The notes under the pieces are model-generated. The model saw only the letters and a list, made by a program, of their open reading frames with translations, made no database searches and was not told the origin of the DNA. Shown here piece after piece: positions 1 through 9,939 of a stretch of DNA of 64,000 nt; within the stretch, counting starts at the first letter, position 1; the number at the start of each line of letters is the position of its first letter. The stretch is from Enterobacter oligotrophicus (GTDB lineage Bacteria > Pseudomonadota > Gammaproteobacteria > Enterobacterales > Enterobacteriaceae). A program made the position numbers and the translations under genes. The stretch lies in the NCBI RefSeq assembly GCF_009176645.1, contig NZ_AP019007.1, positions 62,001-126,000 of the forward strand, read 5' to 3'.

Positions 1-1
1 C

Positions 2-781
2 GCCGGGCTGACGGAAGCACTTGAGGCGCAGGGACGGATGGTGTTTCTGCTGCATGGCGGGCGTGAGTCTGATCAATTACTCCAGCGTCTGGATATGCTC
101 CTGACGCAGGGTGTCGATGGGATTATCATCGCCGGGGCGTCCGGCGTGGGAAGTGAGCTGTGTGAACGCGCCGCTGAGAAAGGCGTCCCGCTGGTGTTTG
201 CTTCGCGTGCCAGCTATCTCGACGAAGCCGATACGCTGCGCCCTGACAACATGCAGGCCGCGCAAATGCTGACCGAGCATCTTATTCATCGTGGACATCA
301 ACGGATTGCCTGGCTGGGCGGCCAAAGCTCGTCCCTGACGCGCGCCGAACGGGTGGGGGGCTACTGCGCCACGCTGATTAAATATGGCTTACCGTTCCAC
401 AGTGAATGGGTCGTGGAGTGTGAATCCAGCCAGAAGAAAGCCGCTGAAGCGATCGGCTCACTATTACGCAGCAGCCCGACGATAAGTGCGGTGATTTGCT
501 ATAACGACGTCATTGCGATGGGCGCATGGTTTGGCTTAATTCGTGCTGGCCGCCAGAGCGGTGAGGGCGGCGTAGAAACCTTCTTCGGGCATCAGGTGGC
601 GCTGGGCGCGTTTGCGGATGTTGGCGAAAACGCGCTCGACGATCTTCCGATCGTCTGGGCCACGACCCCTGCACGGGAGATGGGCTACACCCTAGCGGAC
701 AGGATCATGCAGCGCATTGAGAATACCGATGTCCAGGCCGGGCACCAGATTGTGGCCGCGCGGTTAGTGACGGTGAAGTAA
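2..781 (+). CDS. malI: MalI, LacI-family repressor of maltose-related genes (5' truncated by window edge)
   Basis: The reading frame is already open at base 2 and runs 259 codons to a TAA. It holds the effector-binding and dimerisation half of a LacI/GalR repressor; the N-terminal helix-turn-helix lies outside the window. The sequence matches what I recall of E. coli MalI closely (segments such as MVFLLHGG, RPDNMQAAQ and WLGGQSSSLTRAERVGGYCATL). MalI represses malX and malY, a PTS permease and a beta-cystathionase. Here ydgA follows directly in convergent orientation, so the uid genes that I recall in this interval of E. coli are missing. Identity is well supported; the effector is not visible from sequence. 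Confidence 0.88.
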   Translation, partial: AGLTEALEAQGRMVFLLHGGRESDQLLQRLDMLLTQGVDGIIIAGASGVGSELCERAAEKGVPLVFASRASYLDEADTLRPDNMQAAQMLTEHLIHRGHQRIAWLGGQSSSLTRAERVGGYCATLIKYGLPFHSEWVVECESSQKKAAEAIGSLLRSSPTISAVICYNDVIAMGAWFGLIRAGRQSGEGGVETFFGHQVALGAFADVGENALDDLPIVWATTPAREMGYTLADRIMQRIENTDVQAGHQIVAARLVTVK

Positions 782-796
782 CCTCCACTGCACATC

Positions 797-872
797 GCCC
801 GGCGGCGCTGCGCTTGCACGGGCCTACAACGGCCCGGAATCGTAGGCCGGGTAAGCGTCAGCGCCACCCGGC
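797..872. repeat. REP/BIME-type palindromic repeat pair
   Basis: Two REP-like units in inverted orientation (about 797-829 and 841-872) share the GTAGGCCGGGTAAGCG / CGCCACCCGGC pattern typical of enterobacterial REP sequences. They lie between the convergent ends of malI and ydgA. Related units occur at 5544-5612 and 18304-18335. Confidence 0.8.
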
Positions 873-877
873 AATAA

Positions 878-901
878 AAAACCCCTCATATGAGGGGTTT
901 T
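878..901. terminator. bidirectional terminator between malI and ydgA
   Basis: AAAACCCCTCA-TA-TGAGGGGTTTT is a perfect inverted repeat with A-run and T-run flanks, placed just downstream of both convergent genes. It can serve both strands; the run is longest for minus-strand transcription out of ydgA. Confidence 0.8.
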
Positions 902-906
902 GCTGT

Positions 907-2412
907 TTACTGCTGCGGTGCAGCCGGTTCCGGCATCCCCAGCGTCGGCATCCCAAACATCCCGACAAAGTCCTCCAGCGGCATTTTGTCGCCGTTGAGT
1001 GTGACCTGGCCGTTGGCATACTGCAGGCTGGTGGAAATGGTGTTGTCTTCCACCTTCGTGATGCGGAACATCTGGCCCATCGCCGCCAGGCCTTTCACCT
1101 GCTGGTTCGCCAGCTTGCCGGCGTCTTCTTCGCCATAGCCTTCCAGTTTAGCAATCTGGGTCATGAACTCGGTCGCCATGTCCATTGGAATGGTCAGCTT
1201 GCTGTCGAGAGACTTCACGCTGCGATCCACCTCCTGCGCCAGCGTCTGTGGCTCGCCGGTGGCAGTTGCCGGATCTTTCAGGAACAGTGACAGGTTAAAG
1301 TTGGTTTCGCCCTTGCTGTTTTTCCAGCTCAGCGGCGCGATGGTGATGACCGGTTCGCCTTTCAGCAGAATGGGCAGGTTGTTGAACAGCACTGCCATGG
1401 CTTGTTGCTGATAAACTTCAGGATTTTGCTGAAGCGCGGCATCGGTCAGCAAGGCCTGGCTCTCTTTGCTGTATTTCTGGCTAAACGCATGCCACGCCTG
1501 GCCGTCGATATTGCCAATTTTCAGCGAAAGTTTGCCGTTGCCCAGATCCTGATTCTGCACTTTCAGGCTTTTCAGCGTGTAATCCAGTTGGGTATTGATG
1601 CTTTTGCCATCTTTGGACACGTCGGACTTACCGTCCAGATCCATGCCTTCCAGCACGGCCATCTCTTTGCCTTCAATCGCAATGGCAAGTTTATCGAGAC
1701 TGAATTTCTGATCGCCAATACGCTCATCAAAATCGGTCATACGGCTGTTGCCGCTGGCTTTCAGGTTGTTGAACGTTAACTGAACTTTCTGGTTGTACTC
1801 GTTGACGGCATTGACCAGACCGCTTTGCGCATCGCCAGTCAGAGAAACATTTTTTCCGTCACGATCGGCATCAAGCTGGAAAGTACCGCCGCTGAAGGCG
1901 ACTTTCTCGTTACCGTTTTCGTAGTTCAGTGCTTTCAGGTCGATATCAGAACGTGTGTCACCGGCATAGCTGATGCGGGTGTTAATCTCGAATGGCGACG
2001 CATTTTTGGCCAGGTCGAACAGCGGCTTCGTCACTTCGTTATTAACCAGAACCGTTTTCGCTGATGCCATTGAAGGGATCAGGTTAAAGGATTTTAACTG
2101 CGCCAGCGGGAACGGGCCATGGCTGACCTCTTCATCCAGTACCACGCTCTGGCCCGGTTTCAGCCACGCGTTCTGGTTACCGGCAACGGGCTTAACAACA
2201 ACCTGCATATGGCTGGTAAATACGCCGCGCTGATAATTTTGATAGCTCAGCTCCACGCCGGCTTCTGGTGCGCTGCGCTTAATTTCGCTGTTTGCCTGCG
2301 TCATCATTTCTGCCAGACGGCTTTCCAGCTGTTTCCCGGTATACCAGGAGGCACCCGTCCAGATAACGCCTAATGCAACAATCACTCCTACCGCTACGAC
2401 CGATTTTTTCAT
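907..2412 (-). CDS. ydgA: YdgA family protein (DUF945)
   Basis: 501 residues, the length expected for E. coli YdgA. It begins with a lysine pair and one hydrophobic segment (residues about 4-24), which suggests a signal anchor or signal peptide, so most of the chain should be periplasmic. The rest matches the DUF945/YdgA family, including the C-terminal stretch with an LEDFVGMFGMP-like motif. No catalytic residues are recognised and the molecular function is unknown. It lies downstream of manA on the same strand, separated by about 100 bp, and ends at a strong terminator. Confidence 0.88.
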   Translation of the reverse strand: MKKSVVAVGVIVALGVIWTGASWYTGKQLESRLAEMMTQANSEIKRSAPEAGVELSYQNYQRGVFTSHMQVVVKPVAGNQNAWLKPGQSVVLDEEVSHGPFPLAQLKSFNLIPSMASAKTVLVNNEVTKPLFDLAKNASPFEINTRISYAGDTRSDIDLKALNYENGNEKVAFSGGTFQLDADRDGKNVSLTGDAQSGLVNAVNEYNQKVQLTFNNLKASGNSRMTDFDERIGDQKFSLDKLAIAIEGKEMAVLEGMDLDGKSDVSKDGKSINTQLDYTLKSLKVQNQDLGNGKLSLKIGNIDGQAWHAFSQKYSKESQALLTDAALQQNPEVYQQQAMAVLFNNLPILLKGEPVITIAPLSWKNSKGETNFNLSLFLKDPATATGEPQTLAQEVDRSVKSLDSKLTIPMDMATEFMTQIAKLEGYGEEDAGKLANQQVKGLAAMGQMFRITKVEDNTISTSLQYANGQVTLNGDKMPLEDFVGMFGMPTLGMPEPAAPQQ

Positions 2413-2511
2413 TGCGACTATCCCTAAAATGAAACCAGGCGGTAAAAACCGCCCGGTGATATAAAGCCTTTAACTAGCTTAGCAAGAGTTGTTAAATAAT
2501 TCAGTAAGTCC

Positions 2512-3687
2512 TTAAAGTTTATTGAAAACACGTGCCAGACGACCGCTGCCGCTGATGCTGACAGGCGACTCGTTAGCCGCAACAAACGCCGACTCACCTG
2601 GCTTAAGTACCAGACGTTGTTCACCTTTATTCAGAACGGCTTCGCCTTCCACACAGAACAGGATCGCTGCACTGTCCTGGGCGATGGCGGTTTCAGCATC
2701 GCTCAGATCGTGCAAAGAGAACGCAAAATCGTCAACCGGGATAGGGAAGTCCAGCTCTGCACCTTTTTTCACCGGCTGAGTCAGCAGCTCATCCGCAGGC
2801 TTCGCGACAAATTTCACGTTAGCAACCAGCTCCGGAATATCAATGTATTTCGGCGTCAGGCCCGCGCGCAGCACGTTATCGGAGTTTGCCATTACCTCCA
2901 GCGCCACGCCCTGCAGATAGGCGTGCGGCGTTTCGGCAAACAGGAACATCGCTTCGCCTGGGTTTAGCTTGACCACGTTTAACAGTAGCGGAGAGAACAG
3001 GCCGCTGTCGTCAGGGTAAAATGTCGCAATAATGCGGATGGTGTCCCACGGTTCGCCTTGCTGGTTGTTAAGCGCTGCTTTTAGCACCGCCAGCGCATGG
3101 GATTTTTCTTCACCTTGCATATTGAGCAGGCTGGCAAACAGCTGGCTCAGCGCCTCTGAATTCGGGTTTTCCAGGAAGTGGGCAATGGCGGTATTCGCCC
3201 CTGCGACCGGTTGCAGCAAAGAGATAATCTCAGAGAACTCACGGAAGGCGTTCATCGCCAGGAATGGCGTCAGGGCGAAAACCAGCTCCGGCTTGTGGTT
3301 AGGATCTTTGTAGTTGCGCTCGGCGGCGTCTAACGGAATACCCGCCGCATTCTCTTTTGCGAAGCCAATTTCAGAAGCCTTTTTGTTCGGGTGCACCTGA
3401 ATGGAAAGCGGCTGGTCTGCACACAGAACCTTAAACAGGAACGGTAGCTCGCCAAAGCGGTTGGCAACCTTGTCGCCCAGCAGCGCAGATTTGTCAGCGT
3501 CAATCACGTCACGCAGGCTGCGAACCTGGCCGCTTGCGTCCTCGATTTTTGAGCTGCTCTTCGGGTGTGCGCCCATCCACAGTTCTGCCATCGGCAGGTT
3601 GTCTGGATTCGCGATACCGTAGAGATCCGTTAACGCAGTTTTACTTCCCCAGGCGTAGTTTTGCACTGAGTTGATGAGTTTTTGCAT
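2512..3687 (-). CDS. manA: mannose-6-phosphate isomerase, class I
   Basis: ManA interconverts mannose-6-phosphate and fructose-6-phosphate, linking mannose catabolism to GDP-mannose synthesis in the cytoplasm. The zinc-site segments of type I enzymes are present: PLSIQVHPNK near residue 97, HKPELVFAL near 134 and FAETPHAYLQG near 255. I chose the internal start MQKLINSV (391 aa, the E. coli length) because an AGGG sits 8-9 nt upstream; six extra N-terminal codons are open but not needed. It is divergent from fumA across about 200 bp. Confidence 0.95.
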   Translation of the reverse strand: MQKLINSVQNYAWGSKTALTDLYGIANPDNLPMAELWMGAHPKSSSKIEDASGQVRSLRDVIDADKSALLGDKVANRFGELPFLFKVLCADQPLSIQVHPNKKASEIGFAKENAAGIPLDAAERNYKDPNHKPELVFALTPFLAMNAFREFSEIISLLQPVAGANTAIAHFLENPNSEALSQLFASLLNMQGEEKSHALAVLKAALNNQQGEPWDTIRIIATFYPDDSGLFSPLLLNVVKLNPGEAMFLFAETPHAYLQGVALEVMANSDNVLRAGLTPKYIDIPELVANVKFVAKPADELLTQPVKKGAELDFPIPVDDFAFSLHDLSDAETAIAQDSAAILFCVEGEAVLNKGEQRLVLKPGESAFVAANESPVSISGSGRLARVFNKL

Positions 3688-3884
3688 TATCAAGCCCTGA
3701 TTCAAATGTGGAATTAACTTCGGGTATTAAAGCAATAAACCGCGTGGAAGTAACCTGCGGATGTAAAAAGTCGTACTAGTCTCAGTTTTTGTTAAAAAAT
3801 TGTGTAGGATAAGCTGACTCGCTTTTAAGCGGGCAGCGGAACATCTGCCCAAATAACCAGACCGAAGCAGTAAGTGAGAGAACA

Positions 3885-5531
3885 ATGTCGAACAAACCCT
3901 TTCATTATCAAGATCCTTTTCCCCTCAGTAAGGATCAGACCGAGTATTATCTGTTAACCCGCGATTACGTTTCTGTCTCTGAATTTGAAGGGCAGGAGAT
4001 CCTCAAGGTTGACCCCCAGGCGCTAACGCTGCTGGCGCAGCAAGCCTTCCACGATGCCTCCTTTATGCTCCGTCCGGCGCATCAGCAGCAGGTTGCCGAT
4101 ATCCTTAACGACCCGCAGGCCAGCGAAAACGATAAATACGTTGCGCTGCAGTTCCTGCGTAACTCCGATATCGCAGCGAAAGGCATTCTGCCGACCTGTC
4201 AGGATACCGGCACCGCGATTATCACCGGCAAAAAAGGCCAGCGCGTCTGGACTGGGGGCGGTGATGAAGCCGCACTCGCGCGCGGCGTTTATAACACCTA
4301 CACCGAAGACAATCTGCGCTACTCGCAAAACGCGGCGCTGGATATGTACAAAGAGGTGAATACCGGCACGAACCTGCCCGCGCAGATTGATCTCTACAGC
4401 GTGGATGGCGACGAGTACAAATTCCTCTGCATCGCCAAAGGCGGCGGTTCAGCGAACAAAACCTATCTCTACCAGGAAACCAAAGCGCTGCTCACGCCGG
4501 GCAAGCTGAAAAACTATCTGGTTGAGAAAATGCGCACGTTGGGTACAGCAGCATGTCCGCCGTACCATATCGCCTTTGTGATTGGCGGTACATCGGCAGA
4601 AAGCACCCTGAAGACGGTAAAGCTGGCGTCGACCAAATACTACGACGGTCTGCCAACCGAAGGGAACGAGCACGGCCAGGCGTTCCGCGATATTCAACTG
4701 GAACAGGAATTGCTGACCGAAGCGCAGAATCTGGGGCTCGGCGCACAGTTTGGCGGTAAATATTTCGCGCACGATATTCGCGTGATCCGTCTGCCGCGTC
4801 ACGGTGCCTCCTGCCCGGTCGGGATGGGCGTGTCCTGCTCGGCGGATCGTAACATTAAAGCGAAGATCAACCGCGACGGCATCTGGATCGAAAAACTGGA
4901 AAATAACCCAGGCAAATATATCCCGGAAGCGCTGCGTAAAGCGGGTGAGGGCGAAGCGGTTCGCGTTGACCTGAACCGTCCGATGAAAGAGATCCTCGCG
5001 CAGTTGTCCCAATACCCTGTCTCGACGCGCCTCTCCCTGAACGGGACGATTATCGTGGGCCGTGACATCGCGCATGCGAAACTGAAAGAGCGTCTGGACA
5101 ACGGTGAAGGGCTGCCACAGTACATTAAAGATCACCCGATCTACTACGCAGGTCCGGCAAAAACGCCAGAAGGTTATGCCTCCGGTTCGTTAGGCCCAAC
5201 CACGGCGGGCCGTATGGACTCGTACGTTGATCAGTTGCAGGCCAACGGCGGCAGCATGATCATGCTGGCGAAAGGCAACCGTAGCCAGCAGGTGACGGAC
5301 GCGTGCCACAAGCACGGCGGCTTCTACCTGGGCAGCATCGGCGGCCCGGCGGCGGTGCTGGCGCAGGGCAGCATTAAGAGCCTGGAGTGCGTGGAATACC
5401 CGGAACTGGGTATGGAAGCGATCTGGAAAATTGAAGTGGAAGACTTCCCGGCGTTTATCCTCGTGGATGACAAAGGCAATGACTTCTTCAAACAGATCCA
5501 GTCGTCTCAGTGTTCGGCATGTGTGAAGTAG
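3885..5531 (+). CDS. fumA: class I fumarate hydratase, aerobic [4Fe-4S] type
   Basis: FumA hydrates fumarate to malate in the TCA cycle using an oxygen-labile [4Fe-4S] cluster. The 548-residue length equals the E. coli protein. Cys105 in LPTCQDTG is the first cluster ligand; further cysteines in TAACPPYH and GASCPVGMG fit the other two. FumB is a close paralogue, but the position directly before fumC identifies this as FumA. A REP pair separates it from fumC. Upstream DNA (3720-3884) is AT-rich, as expected for the promoter. Confidence 0.95.
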   Translation: MSNKPFHYQDPFPLSKDQTEYYLLTRDYVSVSEFEGQEILKVDPQALTLLAQQAFHDASFMLRPAHQQQVADILNDPQASENDKYVALQFLRNSDIAAKGILPTCQDTGTAIITGKKGQRVWTGGGDEAALARGVYNTYTEDNLRYSQNAALDMYKEVNTGTNLPAQIDLYSVDGDEYKFLCIAKGGGSANKTYLYQETKALLTPGKLKNYLVEKMRTLGTAACPPYHIAFVIGGTSAESTLKTVKLASTKYYDGLPTEGNEHGQAFRDIQLEQELLTEAQNLGLGAQFGGKYFAHDIRVIRLPRHGASCPVGMGVSCSADRNIKAKINRDGIWIEKLENNPGKYIPEALRKAGEGEAVRVDLNRPMKEILAQLSQYPVSTRLSLNGTIIVGRDIAHAKLKERLDNGEGLPQYIKDHPIYYAGPAKTPEGYASGSLGPTTAGRMDSYVDQLQANGGSMIMLAKGNRSQQVTDACHKHGGFYLGSIGGPAAVLAQGSIKSLECVEYPELGMEAIWKIEVEDFPAFILVDDKGNDFFKQIQSSQCSACVK

Positions 5532-5543
5532 TCTGAAGAAAAT

Positions 5544-5612
5544 GCCGGGTGGCGCTGACGCTTACCCGGCCTACATTCTCGTAGGTCGGGTAAGGCGAAG
5601 CCGCCACCCGAC
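5544..5612. repeat. REP/BIME pair between fumA and fumC
   Basis: Two inverted REP units (GCCGGGTGGCGCTGACGC and its mirror GTCGGGTAAGGCGAAGCCGCC) separated by a short AT-containing linker. Such elements can stabilise upstream mRNA; here they lie between two co-oriented fumarase genes. Confidence 0.82.
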
Positions 5613-5714
5613 ACCCAAAAGAGCGCACAAAGCGCCATAATGTTTTTCAGAAGTCATCAATACTTATCTCTTAAGCATGTGAGCAATCCATCTTTTATCA
5701 TCAAGGAGAAAGTA

Positions 5715-7109
5715 ATGACAACGCATCGCAGTGAGAAAGACTCGATGGGCGCGATCGACGTCCCGGCCGACAAGCTATGGGGCGCGCAAACCCAGCGTTC
5801 GCTGGAGCATTTCCGTATTTCAACCGAGAAGATGCCCGTCTCGCTGATCCAGGCGCTGGCCCTGACCAAACGCGCTGCAGCTAAAGTGAACCAGGATCTG
5901 GGTCTGCTGGCGACGGACAAAGCGACCGCCATCATCAATGCTGCCGATGAAGTGCTGGCAGGCAAACATCCCGATGAATTCCCCCTCGCCATCTGGCAGA
6001 CCGGTTCCGGCACGCAAAGTAACATGAACATGAACGAAGTGCTGGCGAACCGGGCAAGCGAACTGCTGGGCGGCGTGCGCGGTATGGAACGTAAGGTTCA
6101 CCCGAACGATGACGTGAACAAGAGCCAAAGCTCTAACGACGTGTTTCCGACGGCTATGCACGTGGCGGCGGTGATCGCCATCCGTGAACAGCTGATCCCG
6201 CAGTTGAACGTGCTGAAGAACACGCTCAATGAGAAAGCGCAGGCTTTCCGCGATATTGTCAAAATCGGCCGCACGCACCTGCAGGACGCCACGCCGCTGA
6301 CGCTCGGCCAGGAGATTTCCGGCTGGGTGGCGATGCTGGAGCACAACCTGAAGCACATTGAGCACAGTCTGCCACACCTTGCGGAGCTGGCGCTGGGGGG
6401 GACGGCTGTCGGGACAGGGCTTAACACCCATCCGGAATATGCTGTGCGCGTGGCAGAAGAACTGGCGAGTATCACCGGTCAGCCGTTTGTCACTGCGCCG
6501 AACAAATTTGAAGCACTTGCCACCTGTGATGCGCTGGTTCATACCCACGGTGCGCTGAAAGGGCTGGCGGCTTCGCTGATGAAGATCGCCAACGACGTGC
6601 GCTGGCTGGCCTCAGGGCCGCGCTGTGGTATCGGTGAAATCAGCATTCCGGAAAATGAGCCGGGCAGCTCCATCATGCCCGGAAAAGTGAACCCGACCCA
6701 GTGTGAAGCCATGACTATGCTCTGCTGTCAGGTGATGGGCAACGATGTGGCTGTTAACATGGGCGGCGCGTCGGGGAACTTTGAACTGAACGTTTATCGC
6801 CCGATGGTCATCCACAATGTTCTTCAGTCAGTACGTCTGCTGGCCGACGGTATGGAGAGCTTCAACGAGCACTGCGCGGTCGGGATTGAGCCGAATCGTG
6901 AGCGTATCAGCCAGTTGCTCAATGAATCTCTGATGCTGGTCACCGCGCTCAACACCCACATTGGCTACGACAAAGCCGCTGAGATCGCCAAAAAAGCGCA
7001 CAAAGAGGGGCTGACGCTGAAAGCCTCCGCGCTGGCGCTGGGCTACCTGACGGACGCTGAATTTGACAGCTGGGTCCGTCCTGAAGAGATGGTTGGCAGC
7101 ATGAAATAA
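5715..7109 (+). CDS. fumC: class II fumarate hydratase (iron-independent)
   Basis: FumC is the oxygen- and iron-stress-resistant fumarase. It belongs to the fumarase/aspartase superfamily and carries the signature [11 protein letters not shown] near residue 318 and the substrate motif [12 protein letters not shown] near residue 98. The start is [12 protein letters not shown], preceded by AAGGAG (5702-5707), which gives 464 residues; 25 upstream in-frame codons are rejected. It is convergent with tus and the two stop codons abut with no spacer. Confidence 0.95.
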   Translation: MTTHRSEKDSMGAIDVPADKLWGAQTQRSLEHFRISTEKMPVSLIQALALTKRAAAKVNQDLGLLATDKATAIINAADEVLAGKHPDEFPLAIWQTGSGTQSNMNMNEVLANRASELLGGVRGMERKVHPNDDVNKSQSSNDVFPTAMHVAAVIAIREQLIPQLNVLKNTLNEKAQAFRDIVKIGRTHLQDATPLTLGQEISGWVAMLEHNLKHIEHSLPHLAELALGGTAVGTGLNTHPEYAVRVAEELASITGQPFVTAPNKFEALATCDALVHTHGALKGLAASLMKIANDVRWLASGPRCGIGEISIPENEPGSSIMPGKVNPTQCEAMTMLCCQVMGNDVAVNMGGASGNFELNVYRPMVIHNVLQSVRLLADGMESFNEHCAVGIEPNRERISQLLNESLMLVTALNTHIGYDKAAEIAKKAHKEGLTLKASALALGYLTDAEFDSWVRPEEMVGSMK

Positions 7110-8039
7110 TCATTTCGCCACATACAGGTGCAGCCGCGGAATAATCAATTGCAGCGGCTGTGCCTGCGGTTTATAGCGATGCTGAACGTTTTCGGCATCG
7201 TAATTCAACAGCTCTCCGATATCCGGCACCACCGCACCCTGATCGGCATCATAGAGCGCAATCAACGGCGTTGGGCAGGCATACTGCACCTGCTTTTGTT
7301 GCCCGGAATACCAGACGCGGGCGATAGGTTGCACCTTCACCGGGCGCTTTATCTTGAGACGCACGTCAGCCGGTAACGAGGCGATGCTGTGGTACTCCTG
7401 CTCCAGCCGTTCAATCCACTGCTCACGCGACCACGGCGCGACCGTGCGCGGCGCTTTCAGGCTTTTCTCCAGCTGCGCCAGGATCTCATCGCGGGTAAAG
7501 TTTTTGATGATGTGCTTGTTGGCCCAGCCGAAGCGAAGCGTGGCGGGATGGCGCAGCACCGTCAGCGAGCGGTAGGCATTGAGCGTAATTAATCCCGGAA
7601 GCTGGCGATGCACCCACTCAAAACGGGCGGCAGGGGCCAGGCCCGACTCAACGGTAACGATCTTTTCAAACGCAGCTTTCAGCGTATTAATATGCGTAAT
7701 TTGCGCTTCCAGTGATTCACGCGTTGCGGCGTCAGTTTGCAGGCAGATCACGCCAGGCAGGCGTACGGCAGCCTTACTGCTGCGATTTTCTGACTGCTGC
7801 TGAATAAACAGGCGGCGGTAGTGTTGCAGCGTTAACTCCAGCGCCGTGTTGCCGATATGCTGTTTCACCTCAATGGTTTCCAGCGGGTCGTGCTCTGTGC
7901 CTTTGGCTACATCAGGCAGGGAAAAAACGCGCGCAGCCAGCAACCGACAAGTCTGCAGACGTTCAGCCAGCGTCAGTAACTCGTGTTCTATTTCCCGAAA
8001 GGTGGTGTTCAGCCTGTCGATAAGGTCATACGTCGCCAT
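7110..8039 (-). CDS. tus: Tus, DNA replication terminus site-binding protein
   Basis: Tus binds Ter sites as a monomer and blocks replication forks arriving from one direction. The 309-residue length equals E. coli Tus and conserved tracts are clear ([43 protein letters not shown]). The start is supported by AAGGG five bases upstream. Immediately upstream lies a Ter site, as expected for autorepression. The gene places this window in the replication terminus region. Confidence 0.96.
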   Translation of the reverse strand: MATYDLIDRLNTTFREIEHELLTLAERLQTCRLLAARVFSLPDVAKGTEHDPLETIEVKQHIGNTALELTLQHYRRLFIQQQSENRSSKAAVRLPGVICLQTDAATRESLEAQITHINTLKAAFEKIVTVESGLAPAARFEWVHRQLPGLITLNAYRSLTVLRHPATLRFGWANKHIIKNFTRDEILAQLEKSLKAPRTVAPWSREQWIERLEQEYHSIASLPADVRLKIKRPVKVQPIARVWYSGQQKQVQYACPTPLIALYDADQGAVVPDIGELLNYDAENVQHRYKPQAQPLQLIIPRLHLYVAK

Positions 8040-8048
8040 GTTAACCCT

Positions 8049-8071
8049 TAATTAGTTACAACATACTTACG
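8049..8071 (-). promoter_or_regulatory. Ter site in the tus leader (TerB position)
   Basis: Read on the minus strand the site contains TAAGTATGTTGTAACTAA, matching the conserved core of E. coli Ter sites, and it occupies the TerB position before tus. The G6 end, the non-permissive face in the Tus-Ter model, points to higher coordinates. Forks travelling from rstB toward tus should therefore be arrested. Bound Tus would also cover the tus leader and repress its own gene. Confidence 0.93.
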
Positions 8072-8120
8072 GTATAGCACAACACGCTGAGTCAAGCCAG
8101 CGTGCGGTTTGCGGTTAAGG

Positions 8121-9419
8121 TCAGGCAGGAACGGGAAGGGGGAGCAGGTGATACACAGGCCAGCTAAAGCAGAAACGCGCGCCGCCAAGCTCACTCTCTT
8201 CACAACGAACCGAGCCACCCATCGCCTGCGCGATAGAGCTGACTATCGCCAGCCCCAGGCCGCAGCCTCCGGTGGCGCGGTCACGGCTGGGGTCAAGGCG
8301 CACAAACGGCTCGAACACTTTTTCGCGCTCATCCGGGGCAATACCGGGCCCATCATCCTCTACCGACAGGCTGGCCTGATTACCCTGTAAATCCAGGCCT
8401 ATCCGCAACGTGCTCTCGCTATAGCGCAGGGCGTTATTCATCAGGTTATCCAGCACGCGTTCCATCAGGCGCATATCCAGCGCGCCATAATCACCGGCGG
8501 TGACGCTCATCAACAGCGTTCGCTGTGGGTTGACGCTCTGTACATCGTCGATATGCGTTTGCAGCCAGGCGGGCAGATCGGGCGTGCTGAGATGCAGCTC
8601 ATTTTGCGGGCGATCGAGGCGGGCATAGGTCAACAGTTCTTCAATCAGCGCTTCAAGCTGGCCGATATCGCGGTTAAGCGCCTGCGACTCTACCTCTGTG
8701 AGGTTTTCGCTCATCTCCAGCCGATAGCGCAGGCGAACCAGCGGTGTACGCAGTTCGTGCGCGATCCCGTCTATCAGCTGTTTCTTGCTGGCAATCAACG
8801 CGTTGATGTTATCAGCCATCTGGTTAAACGCCACGCCCAGACGTTCAAAACTGGAACCGCTGTCGAAATGAATTCGCTCGGTAAAGTGACCTTCGCCAAA
8901 ACGCTGCGCGGCGGCTTCCAGCCTGAGCATGTCCTGCCAGTGAGGACGCATCCAGATAAAGACCGGGAAAGCCAGTGAAATGGCAATAAAGGCCAGCAAT
9001 GCCATATCCAGCAGCCGCATCTGGTGCAGATAATAGAGATAAGGCACCGGCCCCACGGCCAGAACGTAGTGGCTGCGCGGGATGCGCTGAATAAAGGTGT
9101 ACTTCTCATCCAGCGCGACGATATCCCCGTCGCGCAGTCGTTGCAGGGTTGGAGGATCTAAATCGAAGTCTTTTAGCGGTTCAATGCGTAAATCAAACGA
9201 AAGATTAAGATCCAGCTCTTTCAAGGTGCGCGCCCAGTCATGCGGGGGAATTTCATGCAGTTCGCTTCGCATCAGGTAGAGCGAACTTTTCATCAGGTCA
9301 TCCAGAGACTGTCGGCCTGCACGCTCGGCGGTAAACTTATAGACCAGCCCGACCAGCATGGTCATCACCAGGAAGCAGACGAACAAAAGAAGATAAAACT
9401 GCACGAACAGCTTTTTCAT
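8121..9419 (-). CDS. rstB: RstB sensor histidine kinase
   Basis: Inner-membrane sensor kinase of the RstBA two-component system. In order: TM1 (about 6-26), a periplasmic sensing region, TM2 (about 137-157), HAMP, a dimerisation/phosphoacceptor helix with the histidine in DGIAHELRTPLVR, and an ATPase domain with N-box (LMNNALRYS) and G boxes (DDGPGIAPDE, GGCGLGLAI). It is 432 residues, as in E. coli. In E. coli rstB follows rstA almost directly; here 957 bp of AT-rich DNA with an orphan ORF intervenes, so co-transcription is uncertain. Confidence 0.94.
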   Translation of the reverse strand: MKKLFVQFYLLLFVCFLVMTMLVGLVYKFTAERAGRQSLDDLMKSSLYLMRSELHEIPPHDWARTLKELDLNLSFDLRIEPLKDFDLDPPTLQRLRDGDIVALDEKYTFIQRIPRSHYVLAVGPVPYLYYLHQMRLLDMALLAFIAISLAFPVFIWMRPHWQDMLRLEAAAQRFGEGHFTERIHFDSGSSFERLGVAFNQMADNINALIASKKQLIDGIAHELRTPLVRLRYRLEMSENLTEVESQALNRDIGQLEALIEELLTYARLDRPQNELHLSTPDLPAWLQTHIDDVQSVNPQRTLLMSVTAGDYGALDMRLMERVLDNLMNNALRYSESTLRIGLDLQGNQASLSVEDDGPGIAPDEREKVFEPFVRLDPSRDRATGGCGLGLAIVSSIAQAMGGSVRCEESELGGARFCFSWPVYHLLPLPVPA

Positions 9420-9567
9420 TGAATTCCACCCAAATACATAGACTTAGCGCCCTCATTTTGTGGGGGCGCTATGGGGCATCAGTGTAACCCCCGCACCTCA
9501 GGTTCAGAAGCATATTCTGATCCCCGGCATATATCTACGTCGATCGGATGTATAACGCTGTCCAGCG

Positions 9568-9939
9568 TTAATGCCTGTTTTGGGTAGCACTCACAATCAG
9601 TGGATTGGTGGAAAATCCATGTGGACATTTACGCGCATTGCAATGAGAAGAAAAGGAACAGCTATTTTCATCCTTATTTTTATTAAACGGACAGGCCATT
9701 TTATTCTTTATTTCATTCCATAACATTTCATTATAAGGCGACACGTTGTAAAGGGATATAGGGCTGTAAATGCCATTAATAAAAATTCCATTTTTAGTCG
9801 GGTATATTCTGTCTCCAGGGTATAAATACACATCGCTTTCATACCATATAATCAGCTTCAGAAACTTAAGACCCAGAATGCTGGAATAAACGATCCCAGT
9901 ATTAGGGCAAATAATCGAGCTAATGACTCTCCATGACAT
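9568..9939 (-). CDS. orphan cysteine-rich hypothetical protein between rstA and rstB
   Basis: A 123-residue ORF on the operon strand. The start MSWRVISS is favoured because AGAGG lies 7 nt upstream; a TTG eight codons earlier has no such site. The first third is moderately hydrophobic but I see no clean signal peptide. The C-terminal part holds CPF-(x)n-CSFSSHC-xxx-KCPHG, five Cys and two His that could bind a metal. Base composition is clearly more AT-rich than its neighbours and codons such as ATA and AAT are frequent. I do not recognise a family. The composition and position suggest acquired DNA; expression is unproven. Confidence 0.5.
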   Translation of the reverse strand: MSWRVISSIICPNTGIVYSSILGLKFLKLIIWYESDVYLYPGDRIYPTKNGIFINGIYSPISLYNVSPYNEMLWNEIKNKMACPFNKNKDENSCSFSSHCNARKCPHGFSTNPLIVSATQNRH

